In this document: piece after piece, positions 28,521-36,893 of the stretch | How the letters are laid out: every line of letters begins with the position of its first letter | Position numbering within the stretch: the stretch's first letter is position 1 | NCBI RefSeq assembly: GCF_002077945.1 | Contig: NZ_LVYD01000051.1 | Coordinates: 1-64,000, forward strand | DNA length: 64,000 nucleotides | From: Niastella vici | GTDB lineage: Bacteria > Bacteroidota > Bacteroidia > Chitinophagales > Chitinophagaceae | Reading direction: 5' to 3' | Position numbers and translations under genes: made by a program | Notes under the pieces: generated by a model | What the model was told of the DNA's origin: nothing | Databases searched by the model: none | Seen by the model: only the letters and a program-made list of their open reading frames with translations

Positions 28521-28880
28521 ATGAATAAGTTTGTAAACAAATCGTTTGTTATGGTCATAAATGAGAAAGAGTACCCGGTGGTAGTACAGGCATATCAACC
28601 TTCAGCCAACGGAGAATTGTTTGTAGCAGAACAAATGGTAAGAAATCAGGCTGAAGTAGATGGATTTAGTAGCCGGTACGCCGGATATGTTATTAAAGCA
28701 AGGGTTGTAAAGGAAAATGAATTGGTGCCGGAATATCGCAACAGTGACGGTACAAAACGTACGGCTATCCATCGCCGGGGTTTGCCGGCATGGGCAATAC
28801 TTTTATTAATAGTTGTTGTACTGGTTGTAGTGGGATTTACCACAGGCTGGATCCAAAGAACCTTTGAACTTAAATTTTAA
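28521..28880 (+). CDS. small protein with C-terminal membrane helix
   Basis: 119 residues: a soluble beta-rich N-terminal part of about 85 residues, a basic stretch (KRTAIHRRG) and one membrane helix (AWAILLLIVVVLVVVGF, about 91-108) near the end, so tail-anchored with the N-terminal part probably cytoplasmic. The motif TAAGTTTG at 28526-28533 looks like a -7 element; if it is real, the start would be the ATG at 28551 (MVINEKEYPVVV, 109 residues). The family is not recognised. Confidence 0.65.
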   Translation: MNKFVNKSFVMVINEKEYPVVVQAYQPSANGELFVAEQMVRNQAEVDGFSSRYAGYVIKARVVKENELVPEYRNSDGTKRTAIHRRGLPAWAILLLIVVVLVVVGFTTGWIQRTFELKF

Positions 28881-28979
28881 CTAGTTCGTTCCGTTAAACC
28901 GGGGGATTTTGTAAACGAGTTTCCAGTGTACCCGCAACATCTTCCGGTTTTTTTATGAGATGAAAATTAAAATAAAGGG

Positions 28980-29032
28980 GAAAGCTTCAGGGACGTGCAA
29001 CTGCAAAGATTGTAGCGTAACCTGAAGCTTTC
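28980..29032 (-). terminator. hairpin downstream of the YCII gene
   Basis: Perfect 12-bp arms GAAAGCTTCAGG (28980-28991) and CCTGAAGCTTTC (29021-29032) with a 29-nt loop. On the minus strand the hairpin is followed by CCCTTTATTTT, a modest T-rich tail. It lies 22 bp after the stop codon of the YCII gene. Confidence 0.55.
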
Positions 29033-29054
29033 TTAATTAGTAGCCAGGAGCCGT

Positions 29055-29414
29055 TTACGGAAGTTTATCACCCGGTAATCCCATACCGGTAACAATTTCA
29101 TAATCAAAAACACCGGCCATGATGGCGGGGTCTTTATCGAGCAGTCGTTGTACCTCATCTTTATCGGTAGTATTGTAAACCGCTACAGCAGCAAGGTTGG
29201 TGTTGTTGTCCATCACGGGCATGGTTAGCACCATTTGGTTATTGCGCCGTTGTTCAAAGATGTACGGCAGGTGTTCACTTTGAATAATGCGTGGGGAATC
29301 GCTTAACCCATAGTTTTCGCCTTTGGTCAATACAACCAGAATATAAGGCTTGATAGTGGCCAGTTTGGTCAGTACTTCAGGCGATACAAATTGAAATGCA
29401 GCTGGACTACTCAT
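29055..29414 (-). CDS. YCII-related domain protein
   Basis: 119-residue protein with the small ferredoxin-like YciI fold: LVVLTKGENYG (strand 1), HLPYIFEQRRNNQMVLTMPV, then LAAVAVYNTTDKDEVQRLLDKDPAIMAGVFDYEI, the usual YCII pattern with the conserved DPA. Some YCII proteins are enzymes (chlorohydrolase, peroxidase-like) but most have no known function. It stands alone. Confidence 0.85.
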   Translation of the reverse strand: MSSPAAFQFVSPEVLTKLATIKPYILVVLTKGENYGLSDSPRIIQSEHLPYIFEQRRNNQMVLTMPVMDNNTNLAAVAVYNTTDKDEVQRLLDKDPAIMAGVFDYEIVTGMGLPGDKLP

Positions 29415-29552
29415 TGGATAATTTTTGTTTTAGTGGTGGTATATGAATAAATGAAAACCGAACTTATTACGGGAATGGGTAAAGGGTGGGTCGTTATATG
29501 GCGCAATATAATATTTACAGTGGGTTTGAAAGCAGGACCATACAGGTAAGTA

Positions 29553-29585
29553 TAAAAAAAATGGGCTGAATAGACATTCAGCCCC
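29553..29585 (-). terminator. orphan Rho-independent terminator
   Basis: GGGCTGAAT (29563-29571) / ATTCAGCCC (29576-29584) reads on the minus strand as a hairpin followed by eight T, a very good terminator. There is no recognisable minus-strand gene to its right; the next gene there is on the plus strand. Confidence 0.75.
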
Positions 29586-30187
29586 TGTACAAAACACGCC
29601 TTCCAAGTAAATATGTTGATGTAGTTACAATCGAAAAAAGAATCCCCCGGCCCCACAGCCTGTCCCGCCTTAGCGGGAGCCTGCAATCAGCAACGCACTC
29701 TCCATTATCATGCTTTCTGTTCCCTGTTCCTCTTCACTTTCACTTTCTTGCTGATCGCCTTGTTGATATAGTATTTTCCAACCGGGTGCCAAAAAATAAA
29801 TTATTAATAATCAATTGATTAAAGGCGTGCCAAAATAGGGACGCGTCCCTGCCAGGGAACGATTTTCCAGAAATTGGTTGGCATGTTGAACCTGATACAA
29901 AGAAGTACTTACCGGTATGTGTATGTTATAATTGATCTGCGACAAGTACACAAGGTTGCCAGTTACCGGTTACCAGTTTCCGGGGGGCTCTCAAAATATA
30001 GGCAAGCTGATTATAGGCGGGCTTTCCGCATTAAGGTGCTGGTAACCGGTATCCGGTGCCTGGGATATCAATAAAACATTGCATGTTGTCGATTGCACAC
30101 TATCAATTACCCCATTTGTTGGGCAGCCAGGCCTTATGCACCCACTGGCTGATTCGGCGGGCAGGCAATAAAATTGATCTTTTTCAG
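29586..30187. other. gene-free stretch with a palindrome and a repeat
   Basis: No convincing coding frame. It holds a 14-bp perfect palindrome AGGGACGCGTCCCT (29837-29850), a GGTTACC-type repeat (29951-30061) and, on the minus strand, whatever transcript ends at the terminator at 29553-29585. Short frames here lack family resemblance. Confidence 0.5.
29951..30061. repeat. dispersed GGTTACC-type repeat
   Basis: It begins with overlapping words (AGTTACCGGTTACCAGTTTCCGG) and ends with their near-complement (GCTGGTAACCGGTATCCGG). The composition matches the elements at 13901 and 62690. It lies upstream of the TonB-dependent receptor promoter. Confidence 0.7.
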
Positions 30188-30218
30188 TTTACAATGACGT
30201 CAAATTCAATTAATTTCG
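30188..30218 (+). promoter_or_regulatory. putative promoter of the TonB-dependent receptor gene
   Basis: TTTA (30188-30191), 19 bp, then TAATTTCG (30211-30218), an approximate -33/-7 pair 21 bp before the GTG start. Confidence 0.45.
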
Positions 30219-30239
30219 ACGGCACTAAAACATACCCGG

Positions 30240-32723
30240 GTGAAATTTGTCCCTTTATTACTGGTATTCTTCGCAGTTTGTTTTTCCGGTACGGTGATAG
30301 CTCAAAAAAAGACGGCCTGGGTCGCCGGCCGGGTAGTGGGTGATAATGAACAACCCCTCGATAATGTGTCTGTAATGGTATTGGGGCGGCTCAAGGGTGT
30401 AGTCACTTCCGATTCAGGAACCTTTAGGCTGAAAGTGCCTGCCGATAAAGCGTTTGCCATTGTTTTCAGCTATACCGGGTATAAAACCGAACAACGAAAT
30501 TTCCTGCTGAACGAGAATGAAGAAGAATATGTCGTAATCCGGCTCGAACGCGGCGCCCGCGAACTGGAACCCGTAGTGATAACCGATCAGCGGCAGCGGC
30601 ACGAGGCCGGGTTGGTGATCATCAATCCCAAAAACGCCATCAACATTCCGTCACCTACCGGCGGTATAGAAAGCCTGATAAAAGTATTTGTCGGTTCCAA
30701 CAATGAATTAACCTCCCAGTATTCGGTACGGGGTGGTAATTATGATGAGAACCTGATCTATGTAAACGATTTTGAAGTATTTCGTCCATACCTGGTGCGC
30801 AGCGGGCAACAGGAGGGCCTTAGTTTTATAAATCCCGAACTGGCGCGCAATGTGAGCTTCTACAATGGCGGCTTCCAGGCAAAATATGGCGATAAAATGT
30901 CTTCGGTACTCGACATCCAGTATAAAAAGCCGCGGCAATTTGGCGGTTCGGCCTATGTGGGCCTGCTTGAACAGGGATTGCACCTCGAAGGCATGAGCAG
31001 GAATAATAAATTCACTTACCTCATAGGTGTTCGTAACCGCAGCAACCGCAACCTGCTGAAAAGCCAGGAGACGCAGGGCAATTATGTGCCCTCATCAAAC
31101 GACCTGCAGGCGTTGCTTACTTACCAACTCAATGCGAAGAACACCATCGAGCTGCTGGGAAATATTTCACAAACCAAATTCACGCTCATTCCCAAATTCA
31201 GTCAGCTCACCTCATCGGTGTTCTCGCCGTATTTCAGCGCCAACCTGGGACTGGATATTTATTTTGATGGCCGTGAAGAAGACAGGTACCGCACCAATAT
31301 GGTGGGCTTGTCGCTTACCCAGCAACCCAAAAAGAACCTGCGCCTGAAATGGATGCTGAGCCGTTTTGAGAACGACGAACGCGAAGGCATTGACATTACC
31401 GGGGCGTACATCTTTGGCGAACGGGAATTCGATAAATCAAAAGCAGATTACGGACTGATCAACAATCCGCTGGGCGCCGGGCTGTATCAAAACTATGCCC
31501 GTAACAAGCTCAATATACAGGTATGGAATGCCTCACACAAAGGCATGCTCGATAAAGGCAAACATTACCTGCAATGGGGACAAAGCGTAGAACGGCAAAC
31601 CGTTACCGATAAACTCCACGAATGGGAATACCAGGATTCGGCCGGCTACAGCCTGCCTTACACGCCGGGTAACCTCACTTTGAATAAAGCGCTCAATTCA
31701 CACGCCGACCTCACCATTAACCGGATCACGGGTTACTTTCAGGACAATATCATTTTACACGATTCAATGGGCGTGGTGCTGCAGGCAGGTGTGCGGTATA
31801 ATTACAATACGCTCAACAACGAATTTTTGATCTCGCCCCGCGTTGGGTTTTCCTGGAAACCGGCCCACTGGAAGCGGGATATAATTTTCCGTGGCGCTGC
31901 CGGTATTTATAACCAGCCGCCTTTTTACCGCGAATTACGCCGGTACGATGGAACGGTGAATAAAGACCTGAAAGCGCAAAAAAGCTGGCAGCTATCGGCC
32001 GGGTTCGATTATAATTTCCGCTCGGGTAACCGTCCGTTCAGGTGGACGGCCGAAGCCTACTATAAGAACATGTGGGATGTGGTGCCGTATGATATCGACA
32101 ATGTGCGGTTGCGGTATTTTGGGGAGAACATGGCCAAGGCCTATGCCGCCGGTTTGGAAACGCGGTTGTTTGGCGAGCTGGTTAAGGATGCAGAAAGCTG
32201 GATCAGCCTTGGTTTTATGCGTACCCGTGAGAACCTGAAAGGCGATACCTATTACGATTATAAACTCGATTCAGCCGGAACCATACTCGACAGCTCACTG
32301 AAAGAAAAAGGCTGGTTACGCCGGCCAACAGACCGGTTCCTGACCTTTGGCATGTTCCTGCAGGATTACCTGAGCACCAACAAGAATTTGAAAGTATACC
32401 TGAACTTCCTGTATGGCAGTAACCTGCCCTATAATATTCCCGGCAGTGTAAAATACCGCAATGCGCTGATCATTGACCCTTACATCAGGATCGATATCGG
32501 GTTCAGCGCCCTGTTACTTGATAGCGAAAAAAGCAATCGCCGCAGTCATAGCCCATTCCGCAATTTTGAGAACATTTGGGCTACACTCGAAGTGTTCAAC
32601 CTGATCGACCGCGACAATACCATTTCCTACATGCTGATCAAGGATTTTTCAAACACCGTGTATGCCATGCCAAACCGGTTAACGCCGCGCCTGCTGAACC
32701 TGAAGCTGGTAGCCAGGTTTTAA
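30240..32723 (+). CDS. TonB-dependent receptor with CarboxypepD_reg-like domain
   Basis: 827-residue outer-membrane protein starting at a GTG. A signal peptide (1-21, ending GTVIAQ) is followed by a carboxypeptidase-regulatory-like beta-sandwich (about 27-105, VAGRVVGDNEQPLDNVSVMV), a plug domain (about 115-235, SQYSVRGGNYDENLIYVNDFEVFRP) and a 22-strand-type barrel ending LTPRLLNLKLVARF. It is probably a TonB-energised importer or sensor. No SusD partner is adjacent, which argues against a polysaccharide utilisation locus; the ligand is unknown. A terminator follows. Confidence 0.94.
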   Translation: MKFVPLLLVFFAVCFSGTVIAQKKTAWVAGRVVGDNEQPLDNVSVMVLGRLKGVVTSDSGTFRLKVPADKAFAIVFSYTGYKTEQRNFLLNENEEEYVVIRLERGARELEPVVITDQRQRHEAGLVIINPKNAINIPSPTGGIESLIKVFVGSNNELTSQYSVRGGNYDENLIYVNDFEVFRPYLVRSGQQEGLSFINPELARNVSFYNGGFQAKYGDKMSSVLDIQYKKPRQFGGSAYVGLLEQGLHLEGMSRNNKFTYLIGVRNRSNRNLLKSQETQGNYVPSSNDLQALLTYQLNAKNTIELLGNISQTKFTLIPKFSQLTSSVFSPYFSANLGLDIYFDGREEDRYRTNMVGLSLTQQPKKNLRLKWMLSRFENDEREGIDITGAYIFGEREFDKSKADYGLINNPLGAGLYQNYARNKLNIQVWNASHKGMLDKGKHYLQWGQSVERQTVTDKLHEWEYQDSAGYSLPYTPGNLTLNKALNSHADLTINRITGYFQDNIILHDSMGVVLQAGVRYNYNTLNNEFLISPRVGFSWKPAHWKRDIIFRGAAGIYNQPPFYRELRRYDGTVNKDLKAQKSWQLSAGFDYNFRSGNRPFRWTAEAYYKNMWDVVPYDIDNVRLRYFGENMAKAYAAGLETRLFGELVKDAESWISLGFMRTRENLKGDTYYDYKLDSAGTILDSSLKEKGWLRRPTDRFLTFGMFLQDYLSTNKNLKVYLNFLYGSNLPYNIPGSVKYRNALIIDPYIRIDIGFSALLLDSEKSNRRSHSPFRNFENIWATLEVFNLIDRDNTISYMLIKDFSNTVYAMPNRLTPRLLNLKLVARF

Positions 32724-32744
32724 TCCCGGCATTTAAACATATGT

Positions 32745-32777
32745 AAAGGGTTATCCTGACAGGGTACCCCTTTTTTT
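32745..32777 (+). terminator. Rho-independent terminator
   Basis: The words AAAGGG (32745-32750) and CCCCTTT (beginning about 32767) form a stem followed by a run of T. It is 22 bp after the receptor gene. Confidence 0.65.
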
Positions 32778-32973
32778 ATGCTACCTATATTGCTGGAAGC
32801 TTTCCCGTTTTCCAACTGCTTTTCCGGAAATGAGAATAAAATGGCATAACATGAATGTGTAATTTGTTGTTTATCAGACTGTTGTTTTTTGGCACTTTAA
32901 TAGGATACCTTATCACGACCCTATGAGGTCCTGAGCGATAGCAAATCCTCTATAACCCTTAAAGCTAAACAGT

Positions 32974-33240
32974 ATGATGGCACTAAACGTGATTACAACC
33001 CGGCCCAACCCATTTATTTCATCTCTTACCCTTGAGATCACCACTTCAGAAGATCAACCCGGTGTAGTTAGGATGGCCGATCCTACCGGAAAGATCATCA
33101 GTCTTTTCCTGTGGAAATTGAAGAAAGGCATAAATATTAGCAATATTAATAACCTGAACAAACTGAGCCAGGGTATGTACATGCTCGATGTGATGGACGA
33201 AAGAGGTCACATTTTATGCAGTACAAAAGTGGTAAAGTAG
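32974..33240 (+). CDS. tiny protein consisting of a T9SS sorting-domain-like sequence
   Basis: 88 residues. Almost the whole protein matches the pattern of type A T9SS C-terminal domains: the RPNPF entry motif, LTLEITTS, VVRMADPTGKII, GINISNINNLNKLSQGMYML and a final STKVVK. There is no signal peptide and no cargo domain. The start is the first of two consecutive ATG codons. A related gene lies 260 bp downstream. Whether it is secreted, and how, is unclear without a signal peptide; it may be a free-standing fold with another role. Confidence 0.75.
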   Translation: MMALNVITTRPNPFISSLTLEITTSEDQPGVVRMADPTGKIISLFLWKLKKGINISNINNLNKLSQGMYMLDVMDERGHILCSTKVVK

Positions 33241-33500
33241 GTGGTGCATACAGGTTTTCCTGCTAAAAAAAGGAGAAACCCGTATCAACGACAGTAAATT
33301 CCGGTTTTCTTTCCCAAATTAATAAAAATTTATCCCAAACTGAGACAGGACGATGGTATTAAGGCAGGATACGTAGCTGATTATGAGCACTTTAAAATGT
33401 GGCATCCCATTAGTAATCTTTTTATAAACCATTATTTGTGATACCATTAAGCCATAATCATAACACAGAAAAACAAAAGGCGGAAAAAAACGCACTATCA

Positions 33501-33854
33501 ATGCGGCAAAAGCTGAACCGGATATTACAGATCGACCAAACTGGATCCAGTGGTAATCATGGTACATCAGATGTTCCAAATTCAGAAATTATGATCCCTA
33601 AAGTAGTTGTCCGCCCAAACCCGTTTTTCACCGCTATAACGCTCGATGTAACCTGCGCGCAGGGAAAACATGTCATTGTGCGTATGTTCGATGAAGACGA
33701 TAAGATCGTAAAAATGTTCAGCTGGTTCCTGGTAAAAGGAATAAATATTACCAATATAAGCGAAGTGGAATTTTTGCCAACAGGCGTTTATTCGCTCGAC
33801 ATTGTTGATCTGGAAGGTGATGTTTTATACAGCACACATATTTCAAAAGGCTAG
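33501..33854 (+). CDS. second T9SS sorting-domain-like protein
   Basis: 117 residues from the ATG at 33501; the frame is open to a GTG at 33438, which would add 21 Lys/Asn/His-rich residues. A short charged N-terminus is followed by a sorting-domain-like module: VVVRPNPFFTAITLDV, VIVRMFDEDDKIVKMF, GINITNISEVEFLPTGVYSLDI and LYSTHISKG. It is clearly related to the protein at 32974-33240 (shared RPNPF, GINI.NI, STK/STH endings). No signal peptide is visible. A terminator follows. Confidence 0.75.
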   Translation: MRQKLNRILQIDQTGSSGNHGTSDVPNSEIMIPKVVVRPNPFFTAITLDVTCAQGKHVIVRMFDEDDKIVKMFSWFLVKGINITNISEVEFLPTGVYSLDIVDLEGDVLYSTHISKG

Positions 33855-33880
33855 AAAAATATTGGACCCCTAACCCCGTA

Positions 33881-33911
33881 GGAGTTGTTTCATAGAACAG
33901 CTCCTTTTTTT
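33881..33911 (+). terminator. Rho-independent terminator
   Basis: GGAGTTGTT (33881-33889) / AACAGCTCC (33896-33904) with one G-T mismatch pair, followed by seven T. Confidence 0.85.
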
Positions 33912-33960
33912 ATTTCCTTCCTCCCCAATCCCCTGCCGCCGTAAGCCTCAATTTTACGGC

Positions 33961-33996
33961 ATTAATTTAGTAACTAAATTTACCGGGTAAATTAAT
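33961..33996. promoter_or_regulatory. nested palindromes upstream of pdxJ
   Basis: Two overlapping perfect odd-length palindromes, AATTTAGTAACTAAATT (33964-33980) and TTTACCGGGTAAA (33979-33991), sit inside an outer pair ATTAATTTA / TAAATTAAT (33961-33969, 33988-33996). The end is 23 bp before the pdxJ start. It looks like a double operator; no known regulator is implied. Confidence 0.5.
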
Positions 33997-34018
33997 GCAG
34001 TAAATTATAATTTTGGGC

Positions 34019-34735
34019 ATGACAAAGCTGAGTGTTAACATCAACAAATTTGCCACGTTGCGCAATAGCCGCGGTGGCAACAATCCCGATGTGTTAAAAG
34101 CGGCTATTGATGCCGAGCGGTTTGGGGCAGATGGCGTTACGGTGCATCCACGCCCCGATGAAAGGCATATCCGTTACAGCGATGTACGGGCCATTAAAAA
34201 GAACATCACCACAGAATTTAATATAGAAGGCAATTGCAGGGAACAAAAGTTTGTTGACCTGGTGCTGGAAACAAAACCACATCAGGTAACGCTGGTGCCC
34301 GATGCCGAAGGGCAACTCACATCTGACCATGGCTGGGATACCGTTAAACACCGCGATTACCTGCGCGAAATGATACAGGTGTTTCAGCAGGCGGGCATCA
34401 GGGTATCCATTTTTGTTGATCCTGTTATTGAAATGGTGAATGGCGCGGCGGAAACCGGTACCAACCGCATTGAACTGTATACCGAGGCTTACGCCCGCGA
34501 ATATGCGGATCACCGGGAAAAAGCCATTGCCCCCTATATTACAGCGGCCCAACGCGCCAATGAACTGATGCTGGGCATCAATGCCGGTCATGACCTTGAC
34601 CTCACCAACCTGGCTTATTTTTCACAGAACATCCCCGGGTTGCTCGAGGTTTCAATAGGGCATGCACTGATCAGCGATGCGTTGTACCTGGGTTATGAAA
34701 ATGCCATTCAATTGTATAAAAGACAGTTGAAATAA
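34019..34735 (+). CDS. pdxJ: pyridoxine 5'-phosphate synthase
   Basis: Condenses 1-deoxyxylulose-5-phosphate with 3-amino-2-oxopropyl phosphate to pyridoxine phosphate, the last ring-forming step of the DXP-dependent vitamin B6 pathway. 238 residues from the ATG at 34019; a TTG two codons upstream is less likely. Motifs include VNINKFATLRNSRGG, GADGVTVHPRPDERHI, FNIEGN and GINAGHDLDL. It has its own upstream palindromes and converges with the following acetyltransferase gene. Confidence 0.97.
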   Translation: MTKLSVNINKFATLRNSRGGNNPDVLKAAIDAERFGADGVTVHPRPDERHIRYSDVRAIKKNITTEFNIEGNCREQKFVDLVLETKPHQVTLVPDAEGQLTSDHGWDTVKHRDYLREMIQVFQQAGIRVSIFVDPVIEMVNGAAETGTNRIELYTEAYAREYADHREKAIAPYITAAQRANELMLGINAGHDLDLTNLAYFSQNIPGLLEVSIGHALISDALYLGYENAIQLYKRQLK

Positions 34736-34741
34736 AAGTCC

Positions 34742-35020
34742 TCATGCCACAACATCCTGCCACTCTTGCATCTTATCTAAAACTGATTTGGCAAAGGGAC
34801 AAAGGGGCACGATCTTGATGTTATGGGTGCGGGCATATTCAACGGCAGTTTGTACCAGTTGTTTGCCAACGCCTTTTCCGGCCAGGGAATCATCTACTTC
34901 AGTGTGTTCAATGATCATTTTGTTAGGGGCCATCGTATAAACCATTTCGGCCAAAATAGCGCCATCCTGCCCTACATAGAACATACCTTTCCCTTGTAAT
35001 TGTTTGTGTTGTATTACCAT
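34742..35020 (-). CDS. small GNAT-like acetyltransferase (YjdJ type)
   Basis: 92 residues of the Gcn5-related YjdJ group. Signature segments are LAEMVYTMAPNKMIIEHTEVDDSLAGKGVGKQLV, with the acetyl-CoA loop GKGVGK, and IVPLCPFAKSVLD at the end. The acceptor substrate is not known. It ends 6 bp from the pdxJ stop codon on the opposite strand. Confidence 0.9.
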   Translation of the reverse strand: MVIQHKQLQGKGMFYVGQDGAILAEMVYTMAPNKMIIEHTEVDDSLAGKGVGKQLVQTAVEYARTHNIKIVPLCPFAKSVLDKMQEWQDVVA

Positions 35021-35203
35021 AATGAATAGGAATAATGCAATAATTGTAAAAATTATTCATTCCGGCAAGCGGTTCAGGGGTATTATGGGTTATTGCGGGC
35101 CGGCAACCTATGTTGATCATTTTCAGGTTATTCCGGCCTGGGTGCAATTCGTGGGTAAATTTAAATGCATCCTGACAAAATCTCTATCGTTGAACAAAAT
35201 AAA

Positions 35204-35235
35204 TTTGGTCAAATCATTTTTGCAAAGCACTTTTG
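35204..35235 (+). promoter_or_regulatory. trp operon promoter
   Basis: TTTG (35204-35207), 20 bp, then CACTTTTG (35228-35235), one mismatch from TAnnTTTG. Transcription would begin about 35241, just before the leader peptide ATG at 35244. Confidence 0.6.
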
Positions 35236-35243
35236 TACACGTA

Positions 35244-35306
35244 ATGAAAAAGCAATTACAAAATAATCATTGGTGGTGGCATACAAACTCTAAAAGGGGC
35301 TTGTAA
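35244..35306 (+). CDS. trpL: trp operon leader peptide
   Basis: A 20-codon frame (MKKQLQNNH, then WWW, then HTNSKRGL) with three consecutive TGG codons at 35271-35279, immediately upstream of a terminator and trpE. Tandem Trp codons in a short leader are the signature of ribosome-mediated transcription attenuation. The last codons GGC TTG lie in a segment (GGGGCTTG, 35296-35303) that can pair with the 5' arm of the terminator, so ribosome position could switch between the two structures. A longer frame in the same phase starting at 35004 lacks support. Confidence 0.85.
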   Translation: MKKQLQNNHWWWHTNSKRGL

Positions 35307-35369
35307 GCTGCTGTTGATGTTTTATTAAACACCATATTCAGGCCCCGATTTAATCGGGGCTTTTTTTTT
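35296..35369 (+). terminator. trp attenuator with possible antiterminator
   Basis: Terminator stem GCCCCGATT (35342-35350) / AATCGGGGC (35352-35360) is followed by nine T (35361-35369). The segment GGGGCTTG (35296-35303) can pair with CAGGCCCC (35339-35346) over 8 bp, including one G-T wobble, which would block the terminator. A ribosome stalled at the Trp codons leaves it free; a ribosome reaching the stop codon at 35304 covers it. The pairing is seen in sequence, the mechanism is inferred. Confidence 0.8.
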
Positions 35370-35393
35370 GACATTTTTTAAGGGCATCTTTTA

Positions 35394-36827
35394 ATGAAAA
35401 AGATAAACATTACCACCAATTGTAAAAAGCTGCTGGCCGACGTATTTACACCGGTAGGCATTTACCTCCGGGTTCGCGACCGCTTTCGCGACACGGTGCT
35501 CCTCGAAAGCACCGATCACCACGCAGCCGATAACAGTTACTCTTTCATTTGTATCAATGCCATTGCCGGTATTGAGATCACTTCTTCAAAAAGCATCGAA
35601 TTCAAATTGCCAGGCCTGCCTCCCGAAAAAACAGCCATCTCAAACAGCGCCGAAGTGCCCGAAAAGCTGTGGGAATTCATGCAGCGCTTTGAAGTAATCC
35701 CGCCAGACGGGGGCAGCCGCGAAACAAAATTTGCCCAGGGTTTATATGGCTATACTACCTACGATGCCGTACAGTTCTTCGATACCATTCAACTGGGTGT
35801 TGAGCGCAAATCGCCCGAAGGCAAACCCGTTGTTCCCCTTATGCGGTATCGCCTTTACCAATATGTTATTGCCATCAACCATCATAAAGATGAGCTGTTC
35901 ATATGTGAGAACACCATGCCGGGTGTTGAAAGCGAAGGGGCTGTTGTTGAATCGTTGATCCGCAGCAAGGATGTTCCGGTATATCCTTTTAAAACAAAAG
36001 GTGCCGAAGCATCGAACATGACCGACGACGATTATATGAATATGGTGAAGAAAGGGATCCAGAGCTGCCTGCGTGGCGATGTGTTCCAGATCGTACTGAG
36101 CCGGTGTTTTGAGCAGGGCTTTACCGGTGATGAATTTGCTGTATACCGCGCATTGCGCAGCATCAACCCTTCACCTTACCTGTTCTTTTTCGATTATGGC
36201 GATTACAAGCTGATGGGTTCTTCACCCGAAGCGCAGCTCATTATGAAGAACGGAAAGGCGGTGGTTCACCCTATTGCGGGAACCTTTAAACGCACCGGCG
36301 ATGATGAAACCGATCAGCGCGAAGCAGAACGCCTGTTGCACGATGCCAAGGAAAACGCCGAACATGTAATGTTGGTCGACCTGGCCCGTAACGACCTGAG
36401 CCGCCTTTGCGATGAAGTAAAAGTTGATCACTATCGCGAAGTGCAATATTATTCGCACGTGATACACCTGGTGAGCGAAGTGAGTGGTAAAGTGCGTGCC
36501 GGCAGCAATCCGTTTGCCCTGCTGGCCAAAACATTCCCTGCCGGTACATTGAGCGGCGCACCCAAATTCAAGGCCATGGAACTGATCGATGCTTTTGAGC
36601 CTACAGCCAGAAGCTATTATGGTGGCGCCATCGGTTTTATGGGTTTCGACGGACAGTGCAATCATGCTATTATGATCCGCACGTTCATGAGCCGCCAGAA
36701 CAAACTGATATACCAGGCCGGCGCCGGTATTGTAGCTGCCAGCAAACCTGAAAGCGAATTACAGGAAGTAAATAATAAACTGGGCGCATTGAAAAAAGCG
36801 ATCGTTTTTGCCCAGGAGATAATTTAA
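35394..36827 (+). CDS. trpE: anthranilate synthase component I
   Basis: Converts chorismate to anthranilate using ammonia supplied by TrpG; first committed step of tryptophan synthesis. 477 residues, full length. The chorismate-binding core shows QIVLSRCFEQ, HPIAGTFKRTGDDE and AGTLSGAPKFKAMELID. The N-terminal part contains the expected ESTDHHAADNSYSFICI region. A feedback site is likely but not individually identifiable here. It follows the attenuator and is 66 bp before trpG. Confidence 0.97.
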   Translation: MKKINITTNCKKLLADVFTPVGIYLRVRDRFRDTVLLESTDHHAADNSYSFICINAIAGIEITSSKSIEFKLPGLPPEKTAISNSAEVPEKLWEFMQRFEVIPPDGGSRETKFAQGLYGYTTYDAVQFFDTIQLGVERKSPEGKPVVPLMRYRLYQYVIAINHHKDELFICENTMPGVESEGAVVESLIRSKDVPVYPFKTKGAEASNMTDDDYMNMVKKGIQSCLRGDVFQIVLSRCFEQGFTGDEFAVYRALRSINPSPYLFFFDYGDYKLMGSSPEAQLIMKNGKAVVHPIAGTFKRTGDDETDQREAERLLHDAKENAEHVMLVDLARNDLSRLCDEVKVDHYREVQYYSHVIHLVSEVSGKVRAGSNPFALLAKTFPAGTLSGAPKFKAMELIDAFEPTARSYYGGAIGFMGFDGQCNHAIMIRTFMSRQNKLIYQAGAGIVAASKPESELQEVNNKLGALKKAIVFAQEII

Positions 36828-36893
36828 CAGGTGCCCGGCTGCAGGAAGGCTATCAGCGTCCCTTGCGTCGCACACTTCAGCAGCATAACATAA

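Noticed and set aside
29411-29686. 91-codon minus-strand frame upstream of the YCII gene
   Set aside because: It runs through the perfect terminator hairpin at 29563-29584 and has no family resemblance.
34008-34015. TAATTTTG as a -7 element for pdxJ
   Set aside because: It lies only 3 bp before the ATG at 34019, so transcription would begin inside the gene. The family N-terminus confirms that ATG.
35004-35306. 100-codon frame ending at the trp leader stop
   Set aside because: Its first 80 codons overlap the opposite-strand acetyltransferase gene and the trp promoter; the 20-codon leader starting at 35244 explains the Trp codons better.
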